A stretch of DNA of 64,000 nucleotides from Pseudooceanicola antarcticus (GTDB lineage: Bacteria > Pseudomonadota > Alphaproteobacteria > Rhodobacterales > Rhodobacteraceae). The notes beneath the pieces were generated by a model that had not been told where the DNA came from, did no database searches, and was given only the letters and a program-made list of their open reading frames with translations. Shown piece by piece: positions 42,408 to 52,083 of the stretch. Every line of letters begins with the position of its first letter. Within the stretch, counting starts at the first letter, position 1. The translations under genes were made by a program, and so were the position numbers. The stretch spans positions 62,001 through 126,000 of the forward strand of contig NZ_OBEA01000009.1 in the NCBI RefSeq assembly GCF_900215355.1, written 5' to 3'.

Positions 42408-43307
42408 ATGAAAACTGATATTTACACCAAAGTTACTGACAAGATCATTGCCGATCTTGAGAAGGGCGAACTCACATGGTTGAAGCCATGGAGCGCCGGA
42501 CATGCCGAGGGACGGATTACACGTCCGATGCGGCACAACGGTCTGCCTTATAGCGGCATCAATGTTCTGATGCTTTGGGGAGCCGCACTGGATGCTGGCT
42601 TTTTGTCCCCTTGCTGGATGACCTTCAAACAAGCCAGAGAATTGGGTGCCCATGTGACGAAGGGCGAAAAGGGCAATCAGGTTGTCTATGCCAACACGCT
42701 CACCAAGACCGAAGAGGCCGAGGACGGCAGCGAGGAAGAACGCCGAATTCCTTATATGAAAGCCTATACCGTCTTCAATGTTGAGCAACTCGAAGGCCTG
42801 CCTGAGCACTACTATGTTCAACCTGAGCCGGTGATTGATCCGGTGGGGCGGATGGACCATGCGGAGGGGTTCTTTACTGCGACGGGTGCGGATATTCGCC
42901 ATGGCGGCAATCGTGCCTTTTACAGCAGTGCAAGCGATCATGTGCAAATGCCGCATTTCGAAATGTTTCGTGCGCCGGAAGCCTACTATGCAACCTTGGC
43001 GCACGAGGTCACACATTGGACAAAACATCGCAAACGGCTGGAACGTGATTTCGGTCGCAAACGCTGGGGGGATGAAGGCTATGCGATGGAGGAGCTTGTT
43101 GCGGAATTGGGCGCAGCATTCCTTTGCGCCGATCTGACACTGACACCGGAACCCGGCACAGACCACGCAGCCTATATTCAAAGCTGGCTGAAAGTTTTGA
43201 AGAATAACAAGCGCGCTATCTTCAGCGCAGCGGCTCATGCCCAGCGGGCGGCGGACTTTCTGCATGACTTGCAGCCGCAGGCGAAAGTGGTGCAGGCGGC
43301 AGAATGA
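42408..43307 (+). CDS. ArdC-like antirestriction protein (ssDNA-binding domain plus zincin)
   Basis: 299 residues from ATG 42408, after AGAGGGAAAG. The N-terminal domain MKTDIYTKVTDKIIADLEKG and LTWLKPWSAG with NGLPYSGINVLMLW is the ArdC single-stranded DNA-binding fold. The C-terminal domain is a metallopeptidase with YATLAHEVTHWT (HEVTH at 199-203) and MEELVAELGAAFLC for the third ligand. ArdC of plasmid pSa protects incoming single-stranded DNA from host restriction, which fits a mobilizable element. It stands alone on the plus strand after a structured leader. Confidence 0.92.
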   Translation: MKTDIYTKVTDKIIADLEKGELTWLKPWSAGHAEGRITRPMRHNGLPYSGINVLMLWGAALDAGFLSPCWMTFKQARELGAHVTKGEKGNQVVYANTLTKTEEAEDGSEEERRIPYMKAYTVFNVEQLEGLPEHYYVQPEPVIDPVGRMDHAEGFFTATGADIRHGGNRAFYSSASDHVQMPHFEMFRAPEAYYATLAHEVTHWTKHRKRLERDFGRKRWGDEGYAMEELVAELGAAFLCADLTLTPEPGTDHAAYIQSWLKVLKNNKRAIFSAAAHAQRAADFLHDLQPQAKVVQAAE

Positions 43308-43339
43308 AAAATTGCGGTCAAGCCTGATGGCTTGACCGC
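43306..43339 (-). terminator. Intrinsic terminator of the 60-residue ORF, overlapping the ardC stop
   Basis: On the minus strand GCGGTCAAGCC-ATCA-GGCTTGACCGC (43339-43314) is a perfect 11-bp stem followed by AATTTTTC. It ends the minus-strand gene at 43345. The same stem could slow plus-strand transcripts leaving ardC. Confidence 0.85.
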
Positions 43340-43344
43340 CTGAG

Positions 43345-43527
43345 TTAAGGCCCGCAGGGCGGGCGCAGTGCCAGTTCGGCTTCGATGTTGTGCATCGACG
43401 CGAGCGCGTCTTGATGATTTTGCGATCCTGGCAGTGCCAAGGCTTGCGCGTTGAACGCTTGGCGGTAGAGGCCGCGCAGTTCTTTCGTTGGCAGCGCTGC
43501 GGCTTCAAATCGTGTGACGAGTTTCAT
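43345..43527 (-). CDS. Small hypothetical protein (60 residues)
   Basis: MKLVTRFEAAALPTKELRGL, then YRQAFNAQALAL and a helix HNIEAELALRPPCGP. An AGGAGG site lies seven bases before the ATG and a strong terminator follows, which together make the gene credible despite its length. The family is common next to ArdC in alphaproteobacterial plasmids as I recall, but no function is known to me. Confidence 0.7.
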   Translation of the reverse strand: MKLVTRFEAAALPTKELRGLYRQAFNAQALALPGSQNHQDALASMHNIEAELALRPPCGP

Positions 43528-43770
43528 GTCTTTTCCTCCTTTTGATCGGAGGCCCCGAACCGTTCAGGGCCTTTCGGCCCTCACGTCATCCTCGACTCAA
43601 GGAAGGCCTGGATGGTTCGGCGGTTGAACGGCAATTAAGGAAAAGGAGAAATCGTCGTCACCCTTGAAGAAACGATCAGAATAGGACTGCACGGACGACG
43701 CTCAATCTGTGAGCTTTGGTATCTGGCGCACAAATGTGAGACCATGAAGAAAGAGGGAAAGGAGGCTGCT

Positions 43771-43938
43771 ATGGCCGACATGCACAAGACCAAGTCCGCG
43801 AGGCGACCTGAACCGGTCGCGTTTGCGGTTGATGTCAGGGAAGCCCAGTCGATGTTGGCCCAGTCACTTCGGGAAAATGATTATCAGAAACTGAGCGCCG
43901 ACGACTTCGCAGAAGCTCGACGGGTTGCGTGTGAATAG
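43771..43938 (+). CDS. Small hypothetical protein (55 residues)
   Basis: MADMHKTKSARRPEPVAFAV, then DVREAQSMLAQSLRENDYQK and DDFAEARRVACE. The ATG at 43771 is chosen because AAAGGAGG lies eight bases upstream; an upstream ATG at 43744 would cover that site. Helical, acidic C-terminal half; no known motif. It lies alone between the 60-residue ORF and the region downstream of the relaxase. Confidence 0.55.
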   Translation: MADMHKTKSARRPEPVAFAVDVREAQSMLAQSLRENDYQKLSADDFAEARRVACE

Positions 43939-44208
43939 GTGATGTTGGCCTGTTCGTTATGTTGGTTTCATTACCAAATTTTCAGAAAAACCACCGCTGC
44001 TCGTGCGCCGTGGTTTGAGGCGGAATGACTGCTGAAGTCGCCGCCAGAGTCAAGGCAACCACGGAGGGGCACTAAGCCCCTCCCACCTCTTGAAATTTGC
44101 TGCATTTAAAATTTTTGGGGCATCTATAAATGATCCAATCATCACGGAAAGGGTATATATAGATACTCTTGTGGTTCGTCAGATGTCCGGTTAAAGAACC
44201 GCTTCTCC
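43939..44208. other. Non-coding AT-rich region with inverted repeats (possible oriT)
   Basis: The 270-bp gap after the relaxase stop contains AAACCAC/GTGGTTT arms around a loop with GTGCGCC (43988-44016), the perfect stem GGAGGGGC-ACTAA-GCCCCTCC (44063-44083), and GGTT-AAAG-AACC near the relaxase stop. An AT-rich tract with TATATATAGATA follows the stems. Transfer origins of mobilizable elements usually combine such repeats with AT-rich DNA beside the relaxase gene. No known nic consensus is recognised, so the call is tentative. Confidence 0.3.
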
Positions 44209-45495
44209 CTACATCTCCAACTTCGGCCCATGGTCACGCTTGATGTCCTGTTCTTGACGCTTCTGCACGAGTTCGCGGGCTTCCTCACCCATGGCAAGGT
44301 ACTCCATCACATCCCGGCTGAGCCGCGAGAGCATCTTTTGTTCATGCTTGCGGCGCAGGACGATCAGAGCTTGCAGCGCTCGGCGTTCGGCAAGCTGCTT
44401 TTCAATGATGGCCTGCCGTTCCTGGCGGTCGCGTTTCTGAGCTTCCGCTGCTTCTTTCTCGTTCTGGGCACGGATTTTACGGCTGTTGCCGGTGACCCAA
44501 CTCCACAGGCCTTTCAGACCGCGTGGCAGACGGGCGGCGCGGTTGCATTCTTCGTTTTGCCAGCGTTCGGTGTGTCTCTGCTTGAGTTCAGCGCGTAGGG
44601 CGCGATGCCGGTCCACCATATCCTTGCGCCGGAAGGTGAGCGACAGACCCTGCTTGCGATATTTCTCCTCCAGCTCATGCACATAAGACTGCACCTGCTT
44701 GGTCATCTTTGCGGCGATCCATTGCCGGGTTTCATCGACGGACAGAAGCTCCGGCGCGTCGCCAAGGCGGTTTTTGACGTCTTTGTTCTTCACGCCCGCA
44801 AAACGGGACAATGAAAAGACCTCACCGCGATAATCCAGCACCACAAAGCCGCGTCGGTCGCCATGTGCCAGAAAATAGCCATGCTCGAACAGTGCATTGC
44901 GCAGGGAGGAGGCAGAGTCCGACTTGGCCCAGCACTCCTGTATGATCTCCTTCAACCGCTTCGGATCATGGCCCAGCCGTTTGGCCTGCTGCCATTCAGC
45001 CAGCGTGAAGTTGAGCGGGCTGGGATTCCGCCCCCGTTTGAAGCCCTCCGGCATGTCCCAACCATGCTCGATATAAAGTTCACGGGCAATGCCGTTCAGC
45101 TTGTTCTTGTAATGCGGCAGGTTGATCGCCTTTAGCTCTCGAACATCGATCCGCGACCAAACGGCATGCGCATGCCGCCGTCCTTCCTTCTCATGAAAGA
45201 CGATGGCGCGGGGCTGGCCTTCCAGCCCAAGCTGTTTTTCGATCCGGTTCACCGCAGCCTCAAAGATGTCGATGGGCACATTTTCGGTCTCAGGGGGGCT
45301 GAGTGAGACCGAGAACAGGAAATTCTTGCACCGCGTCCCCTTGGCGATAGCCTGCACTTCTTGCAAAGCGCCGTGCAGCGTATCGGCGGCAAACCCACTC
45401 AGCTCGTGCAGTTCCACATGCTCGTTATCCCTCGTGTTCATCAGATGTCGCGCCAGATTGGCGGCATTCGCTCTTTCGCTGGCTTTGAGGATCAT
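44209..45495 (-). CDS. MOBP-type relaxase (mobilization nuclease)
   Basis: 428 residues. The N-terminal relaxase domain shows MILKASERANAANLARHLMN, GTRCKNFLFSVSLSPPE and the metal-binding histidines in FHEKEGRRHAHAVWSRID, the three-histidine motif of Relaxase (PF03432) enzymes; the catalytic tyrosine is not obvious in the first residues. Arg/Glu-rich coiled coil fills the C-terminus (KEAAEAQKRDRQERQAIIEK). It nicks oriT and leads the strand into the recipient. Its start overlaps the mobC stop (ATGA). In the integrated state the pair has no element promoter directly upstream. Confidence 0.9.
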   Translation of the reverse strand: MILKASERANAANLARHLMNTRDNEHVELHELSGFAADTLHGALQEVQAIAKGTRCKNFLFSVSLSPPETENVPIDIFEAAVNRIEKQLGLEGQPRAIVFHEKEGRRHAHAVWSRIDVRELKAINLPHYKNKLNGIARELYIEHGWDMPEGFKRGRNPSPLNFTLAEWQQAKRLGHDPKRLKEIIQECWAKSDSASSLRNALFEHGYFLAHGDRRGFVVLDYRGEVFSLSRFAGVKNKDVKNRLGDAPELLSVDETRQWIAAKMTKQVQSYVHELEEKYRKQGLSLTFRRKDMVDRHRALRAELKQRHTERWQNEECNRAARLPRGLKGLWSWVTGNSRKIRAQNEKEAAEAQKRDRQERQAIIEKQLAERRALQALIVLRRKHEQKMLSRLSRDVMEYLAMGEEARELVQKRQEQDIKRDHGPKLEM

Positions 45496-45914
45496 GGCCC
45501 CTCGCTTTCCAGCCCAAGGGCAACGATCAGCATTGAGCGCATCGCCGCGATATCCGCGCAGGCCGAGCGCAACTCGCTTTCGGTATCCGGATTTACCGGC
45601 AAGGAGCCGGTATGCACCGCCTTGGCAAGCTGGTTGACGTTGTTGCTGAGCCGGGAAGAACCGAGGGCCGATAAGACCCGCGCCAACTCCCGATGGTCGG
45701 CAACTGGGTGCGTGCCGCGCCGCCGGACCTTTTTCAAGTCCTTCTGAAACAGTACCGCCTTGATATAGGTGCCCAACGGAACCCCGTTGGCAGCGTCAGC
45801 CAGCTTGGCACGTTCCTCGAAGGTAAAGCGCAGGGAGAACGGCGTTGGCGTCTTGGTCGCCGATGTCTGAGAATCGCCGGAATGTTGATTGAAATCAAGG
45901 TGTTGGTTCGTCAT
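45492..45914 (-). CDS. MobC-like mobilization accessory protein
   Basis: 140 residues from ATG 45914 (a frame nine codons longer exists). The MobC pattern is clear: FSLRFTFEERAKLADAANGV, PLGTYIKAVLF, RRRGTHPVADHRELARVLSA and LGSSRLSNNVNQLAKAVHTG. MobC binds oriT and helps strand opening for the relaxase encoded downstream with a four-base overlap. GGGGTGCGG lies before the start. In the circular form the recombinase frame would end 20 bp inside this gene, coupling the two; in the integrated form the 5' side is cut off at 46011-46020. Confidence 0.9.
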   Translation of the reverse strand: MTNQHLDFNQHSGDSQTSATKTPTPFSLRFTFEERAKLADAANGVPLGTYIKAVLFQKDLKKVRRRGTHPVADHRELARVLSALGSSRLSNNVNQLAKAVHTGSLPVNPDTESELRSACADIAAMRSMLIVALGLESEGP

Positions 45915-46017
45915 CACCGCACCCCAGATCGTGAAGATCACAGTCTGCGAGATGGACTTCCCATTCTTCCAGGACTTCGAAGAGAGAGTTCAAGTTCTCT
46001 CTCTCCAGCAGCACCAT
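45895..46017 (-). other. Detached native 3' end of the serine recombinase frame
   Basis: Reading leftward from ATG at 46015-46017 (the same M-V codons as residues 514-515 of the recombinase), the frame gives MVLLERENLNSLFEVLEE and continues to TGA at 45895-45897, 38 residues after the shared M-V. The frame phase across GCACCATCTC is identical at both ends of the island. The segment has an amphipathic, leucine/glutamate-rich look typical of a protein tail, and it contains the dyad AGAGAGAG/CTCTCTCT (45981-46004). I interpret it as the part of the recombinase gene separated by integration. Confidence 0.75.
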
Positions 46018-46020
46018 CTC
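46011..46020 (+). repeat. Right attachment repeat (attR core)
   Basis: GCACCATCTC, identical to 17540-17549 and in the same orientation. To its left is island DNA (mobC), to its right GC-rich chromosomal DNA leading to katG. Before insertion, tRNA-Thr would have been followed directly by the sequence now at 46021. Confidence 0.8.
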
Positions 46021-48643
<2,623 letters not shown>

Positions 48644-48707
48644 GGAGCCCTGTCGTCCGGCCCTTCGGGGCCGGGCAACGCCCCCTCGGAGGGGCCTGAA
48701 AAGATAG

Positions 48708-48741
48708 CCGGGAGCCGTTGGGGGACGGCTCCCGGTTTCTT
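48708..48741 (+). terminator. Intrinsic terminator of katG
   Basis: CCGGGAGCCGT, six-base loop, ACGGCTCCCGG (48708-48735) followed by TTTCTT. It lies 65 bp after the katG stop; a weaker GC-rich stem (GCCCCTCGGAGGGGC-like) precedes it. Confidence 0.9.
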
Positions 48742-49148
48742 AATGAAAAGGGTTTGGTGCTGAAATATCCGGGCCACGACGACCACTCACTTCTGTCGGG
48801 ATGGGACCGGCCGTCTGAGAACGTGGCACCGGATGCCTTTGGCGATCGCAGCGTGAGAACGCGGCACACAGGGCGAAAATTGCCGCTGCGAGAAGCCGCG
48901 CTCACTGGAAAACCGATCACCGAAAACTGTCCCTTTGACCGGCGTCCCCCCCACATGGGCGATTCCGATCATGTGCCGACTATTTCCTGCTGCGCCCGCT
49001 CGGTCTGCCCCCCGATCAGGGGGTTCCGGACCCGTTAACGAAACTGTGATCAGCCATCCCGAAACCTCCCTCGTTCAGGGGGAGACATCGGCTCCCAAAC
49101 GCGCTTTCGTGGCAGCCGGGGGCCTGAAAAGAAGACCGACACGTAGGG
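48742..49148. other. Intergenic stretch, no gene seen
   Basis: About 400 bases between the katG terminator and the histidine kinase gene. No open frame with family resemblance or ribosome site was found on either strand. The promoter of the kinase/regulator operon should lie here. No distinct dyad stands out. Confidence 0.4.
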
Positions 49149-51371
49149 ATGAGAAGATTTGCAACGCCTGTTCTGCTGACCCTCGCGGTCGGTATGATCA
49201 CCATTTGCATCGCGCTTGCCGCGGTGTCTGCTGCGCTGCAACATCCTCACCTCGGTCTGCGGCTGGCGATCCCCGATGCGGGACCCGGCCTGCTGATCCG
49301 GCAAAGCGACATCCCCGACGCCGAAATTCCCGCGGGCAGCAGGCTGCTGGCCATCGGCTCGGCCAGGGATCCTTCGGTGCCGGTCTCGGGCGTGACGCTG
49401 ATCGAAGAGCCGGACACGCTCAGCGATTACGAGACCATGCAGGCCTTCCGCGCCGACCAGCACAGGCTGTCCCAGGTGCTGCGCGACGGCAAGGTGACCC
49501 TGCACCTGCTCCTGCCCGAGGGCCAGATCGAGCAGGTCAGCCTGCAACCCGCACCGCGGCGCAGCCTGTCCAGCCTGCCGCCGGTGTTCTGGGTGCAGAT
49601 ACTCACCGGCGTCTTCGCCGTCGGCTTCGGCGGCTGGGTCTGGGCCCTGCACCCACGCCGGCTGCCGCAGCTGATGCTGCTGACCGTCGGGGTCGGGCTG
49701 CAGATGGCGGCCAATGCCGCGGCGATCTACAGCACCAGAGAGCTTGCCCTGCCGCAGAACTACCTGGCCTGGCTCGGTGGCACCAACCAGATTGGCGCGC
49801 AAATCTTCGGCGCCGGCATCCTCGGGCTCTTCCTGTGCTATCCGCGCCGCATCGCGCCCCGCTGGGTGGTGCTGGGCCAGCTGCCGCTGGTGGTGGGCTG
49901 GGCGCTGGTCAACCAGGCCGGGCTGATCCATTCCAACGCCATCGGCTTCCAGCTACCCACGATCCTGATCCTGCTGGGAGCGATCCTCTGCACCTTCTGC
50001 CAGATCCGGGCAACACGCGGAGACCTTCCGGCCCGCGCCGCCCTCTGGATCATCGGCATCTGCACCGGGCTGGGGACCGGAAGCTTCGTGCTGACCCGCT
50101 CCCTGCCCGCACTGCTGGGGCTGCCGCTTGCTTTCCCGCAGGGCTATGCCTTTGCCCTGCTCGGCATCGTCTACCTGGGCTTCGCCCGCGCCGTGCTGCG
50201 CCACCGCCTCTTTGATGTCGAGCGCCTGGCGCTGCATACGCTGTTCTACTTCACCGGCGCGGCGCTGCTCTTGCTGATCGATGCGGCGCTGGTGCTGCTG
50301 CTGTCGCTCGACCAGGTGCCCGCTCTGGGGATCTCGCTGTTCTTCGTCGGCATCTTCTACCTGCCACTGCGGGACGCCACGGCGCGGGCCCTGCTCAAAC
50401 GCCGCCGCAAGGCGCAGCCGATCAGCGAGCTTGTCCGCGCCGCCGACGAGGTGGCCTTCGCCCGCGACGATGAATGCCGCCGCAAGCGCTACGAGAAGCT
50501 GCTGGCGCTGGAGTTCGGCTCTCTCTCCATCGAGCCGCTGCCGGAGGGAGAGGCGGTAACCCTGCCGCGCATCACCCAGGAGGGCATCGCGCTGCTGCTG
50601 CCCGCCGTGCCGCCCCTGCCCGCCTACCGGCTGCGCTGGCGGGATGACGGGCGGCGGCTCTTCTCTCCCATGGATCTGTCGCGGGCAGAGGTGATCTGCA
50701 CCGTGTTGCAGCAGCTTCTGGAAGGCCGCCGCGCCTATCGCACCGGCGCCAATGACGAACGCACCCGCATCGCGCGCGATGTGCATGACAATATCGCGGT
50801 CCATCTGCTGGGCGCCCTGCACAGCCCGCTCAGCAGCCGCAAGGACGAGCTGATCCGCGAGACCCTCGCCGATCTGCGACGCATCATCGAGGACGGCGAC
50901 AGGCAGCCCGATGCGGAGCTGTCGGAGATCCTGGGCGAATTGCGTCACGACCTGGCAGAGCTGCTGGCGGTGACGGGCATCGCGCTCGACTGGCCGACCA
51001 CGCCCGATACGGGGCTGCGCCTGCCCGATCCGATGGCCCATGCCCTGCGCTCGATCCTGCGCGAGGCGGTGAACAACGCCCGCCGACACTCAGGCTGCAG
51101 CCGTGTCACGGTGCGGATCGAGCCCCGTCCCGAAATGATCCGCGTCAGCATCGCCGATGATGGCCGGGGCATCCCCGCCGAGGTGCTGCGCGGTTTCAGG
51201 GCCGGGGTGACCAGCAACGACGCGCCCGGCCACGGGCTTTGCAACATGCGCGCCCGCGTCGCCCGTCTTGGCGGCACGCTGGAGCTCAGCCAGGCCCCCG
51301 GCGGCGGGGTGCTGATCGAGGCTCTCCTGCCGCGGGCCGATACCGAGGTCCAGCAGCGGGCCGCGGAATAG
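49149..51371 (+). CDS. NarL-type membrane sensor histidine kinase
   Basis: 740 residues. A first membrane helix at the N-terminus (TPVLLTLAVGMITICIALAA) is followed by an extracytoplasmic domain of about 130 residues and then a block of seven or more hydrophobic segments. The kinase core is of the HisKA_3 class: ERTRIARDVHDNIAVHLL with the phospho-acceptor H546, REAVNNARRHSGC as the N-box, IADDGRGIPAEV and GHGLCNMRARV as ATP-lid motifs. The partner LuxR-type regulator begins 11 bp downstream. The stimulus is unknown. Confidence 0.92.
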   Translation: MRRFATPVLLTLAVGMITICIALAAVSAALQHPHLGLRLAIPDAGPGLLIRQSDIPDAEIPAGSRLLAIGSARDPSVPVSGVTLIEEPDTLSDYETMQAFRADQHRLSQVLRDGKVTLHLLLPEGQIEQVSLQPAPRRSLSSLPPVFWVQILTGVFAVGFGGWVWALHPRRLPQLMLLTVGVGLQMAANAAAIYSTRELALPQNYLAWLGGTNQIGAQIFGAGILGLFLCYPRRIAPRWVVLGQLPLVVGWALVNQAGLIHSNAIGFQLPTILILLGAILCTFCQIRATRGDLPARAALWIIGICTGLGTGSFVLTRSLPALLGLPLAFPQGYAFALLGIVYLGFARAVLRHRLFDVERLALHTLFYFTGAALLLLIDAALVLLLSLDQVPALGISLFFVGIFYLPLRDATARALLKRRRKAQPISELVRAADEVAFARDDECRRKRYEKLLALEFGSLSIEPLPEGEAVTLPRITQEGIALLLPAVPPLPAYRLRWRDDGRRLFSPMDLSRAEVICTVLQQLLEGRRAYRTGANDERTRIARDVHDNIAVHLLGALHSPLSSRKDELIRETLADLRRIIEDGDRQPDAELSEILGELRHDLAELLAVTGIALDWPTTPDTGLRLPDPMAHALRSILREAVNNARRHSGCSRVTVRIEPRPEMIRVSIADDGRGIPAEVLRGFRAGVTSNDAPGHGLCNMRARVARLGGTLELSQAPGGGVLIEALLPRADTEVQQRAAE

Positions 51372-51382
51372 GAAGGAAGACC

Positions 51383-52024
51383 ATGCAACGCGCCCTTGTC
51401 CTAGAGGATGTTCCCGAAACCCGCAGCTGGCTGGCCCAGATCGCCCGCGACGCCTTCCCCGGCACAGAGGTCAGCGAGGCCGCGACCCTGCGCAGCGGGC
51501 GCGAGGCGCTGCGACGCGGGCCGGTGGATCTGGCACTGATCGACCTCGGCCTGCCGGATGGCTCGGGCCTGGAGCTGCTGACCGAGATCCTCCAGGACTA
51601 CCCGGAGGCCACCTGCGTCATCGCCACGACCTCCGCCGATGATGCCAATGTGGTGGCGGCCCTGGCTGCCGGGGCACAGGGCTACCTGCTGAAGGACCAC
51701 CCGGCCGAGCTGCTGGCCTCGCAGCTGCGCCAGATCAGCCACGGCATACCCGCGCTTTCGCCGGTGATCGCGCGCCGCATCATGAGCCATTTCCGCAATA
51801 CCGGCCCGGTCGACAGCGCGGCCCGGCTGACGCCGCGCGAAAGCGATGTCCTGGCGCTGATCGCCCGTGGGCTGCGCAACGCGGAAGTGGCGCAGAACCT
51901 CGACATCGCCGAGACCACGGTGGCCGGCTACATCAAGACGATCTACCGCAAGCTCGGCATCTCGTCGCGCGCCGAGGCCGCCTGGCATGCCACCCGCATG
52001 GGCCTGGCCCCGCAGCGCGACTGA
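51383..52024 (+). CDS. LuxR/NarL-family response regulator
   Basis: 213 residues from ATG 51383 with GGAAGGAAG upstream. The receiver domain has acidic residues ALVLEDV and the phospho-acceptor aspartate D54 in LALIDLGLPDGSG, with a lysine in YLLKDHPAELL. The C-terminal LuxR helix-turn-helix is LTPRESDVLALIARGLRNAE and IAETTVAGYIKTIYRKLGIS. It is the cognate partner of the kinase just upstream. Targets unknown. A symmetrical terminator follows at 52032-52058. Confidence 0.94.
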   Translation: MQRALVLEDVPETRSWLAQIARDAFPGTEVSEAATLRSGREALRRGPVDLALIDLGLPDGSGLELLTEILQDYPEATCVIATTSADDANVVAALAAGAQGYLLKDHPAELLASQLRQISHGIPALSPVIARRIMSHFRNTGPVDSAARLTPRESDVLALIARGLRNAEVAQNLDIAETTVAGYIKTIYRKLGISSRAEAAWHATRMGLAPQRD

Positions 52025-52031
52025 GAATGCG

Positions 52032-52058
52032 AAAGGCCCCGGCGATACCGGGGCCTTT
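52032..52058. terminator. Bidirectional terminator between convergent genes
   Basis: AAAGGCCCCGG-CGATA-CCGGGGCCTTT is a perfect 11-bp stem with adenines on one side and thymines on the other, 8 bp after the response regulator stop and 26 bp before the end of the convergent acyl-CoA synthetase gene. It can serve both transcripts. Confidence 0.88.
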
Positions 52059-52083
52059 CGGTCAACTGGCGCTGGCCGGATGA

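Larger units (their letters stand above)
17540..46020. mobile_element. Integrative mobilizable element (about 28.5 kb) in tRNA-Thr with defence cargo
   Basis: The boundaries are the 10-bp direct repeats GCACCATCTC at 17540-17549 (3' end of tRNA-Thr) and 46011-46020. Inside, GC falls visibly below the flanks, especially 19.5-22.7 kb. Mobility genes are a large serine recombinase at the left end and mobC plus a MOBP relaxase at the right end, with a coupling ATPase in between. No VirB-type channel, pilin or VirB4 ATPase is present, so transfer would need a helper. The boundary call is strengthened because closing the circle at the repeats restores one continuous recombinase frame that overlaps mobC. 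Cargo includes restriction-modification, SIR2-HerA, a STAND-like protein and ArdC. Confidence 0.88.

Noticed and set aside
45975-46016. Possible remnant of a second tRNA 3' end (TTCAAG followed by stem and GCACCA)
   Set aside because: The T-loop would be eight bases and the acceptor cannot be completed. The sequence is explained better as the in-frame recombinase tail plus the attachment core.
17540-46020. Complete self-transmissible ICE or prophage
   Set aside because: No VirB4, VirB-type channel, pilin, capsid, portal or terminase genes are present; only relaxase, mobC and a coupling ATPase were found.
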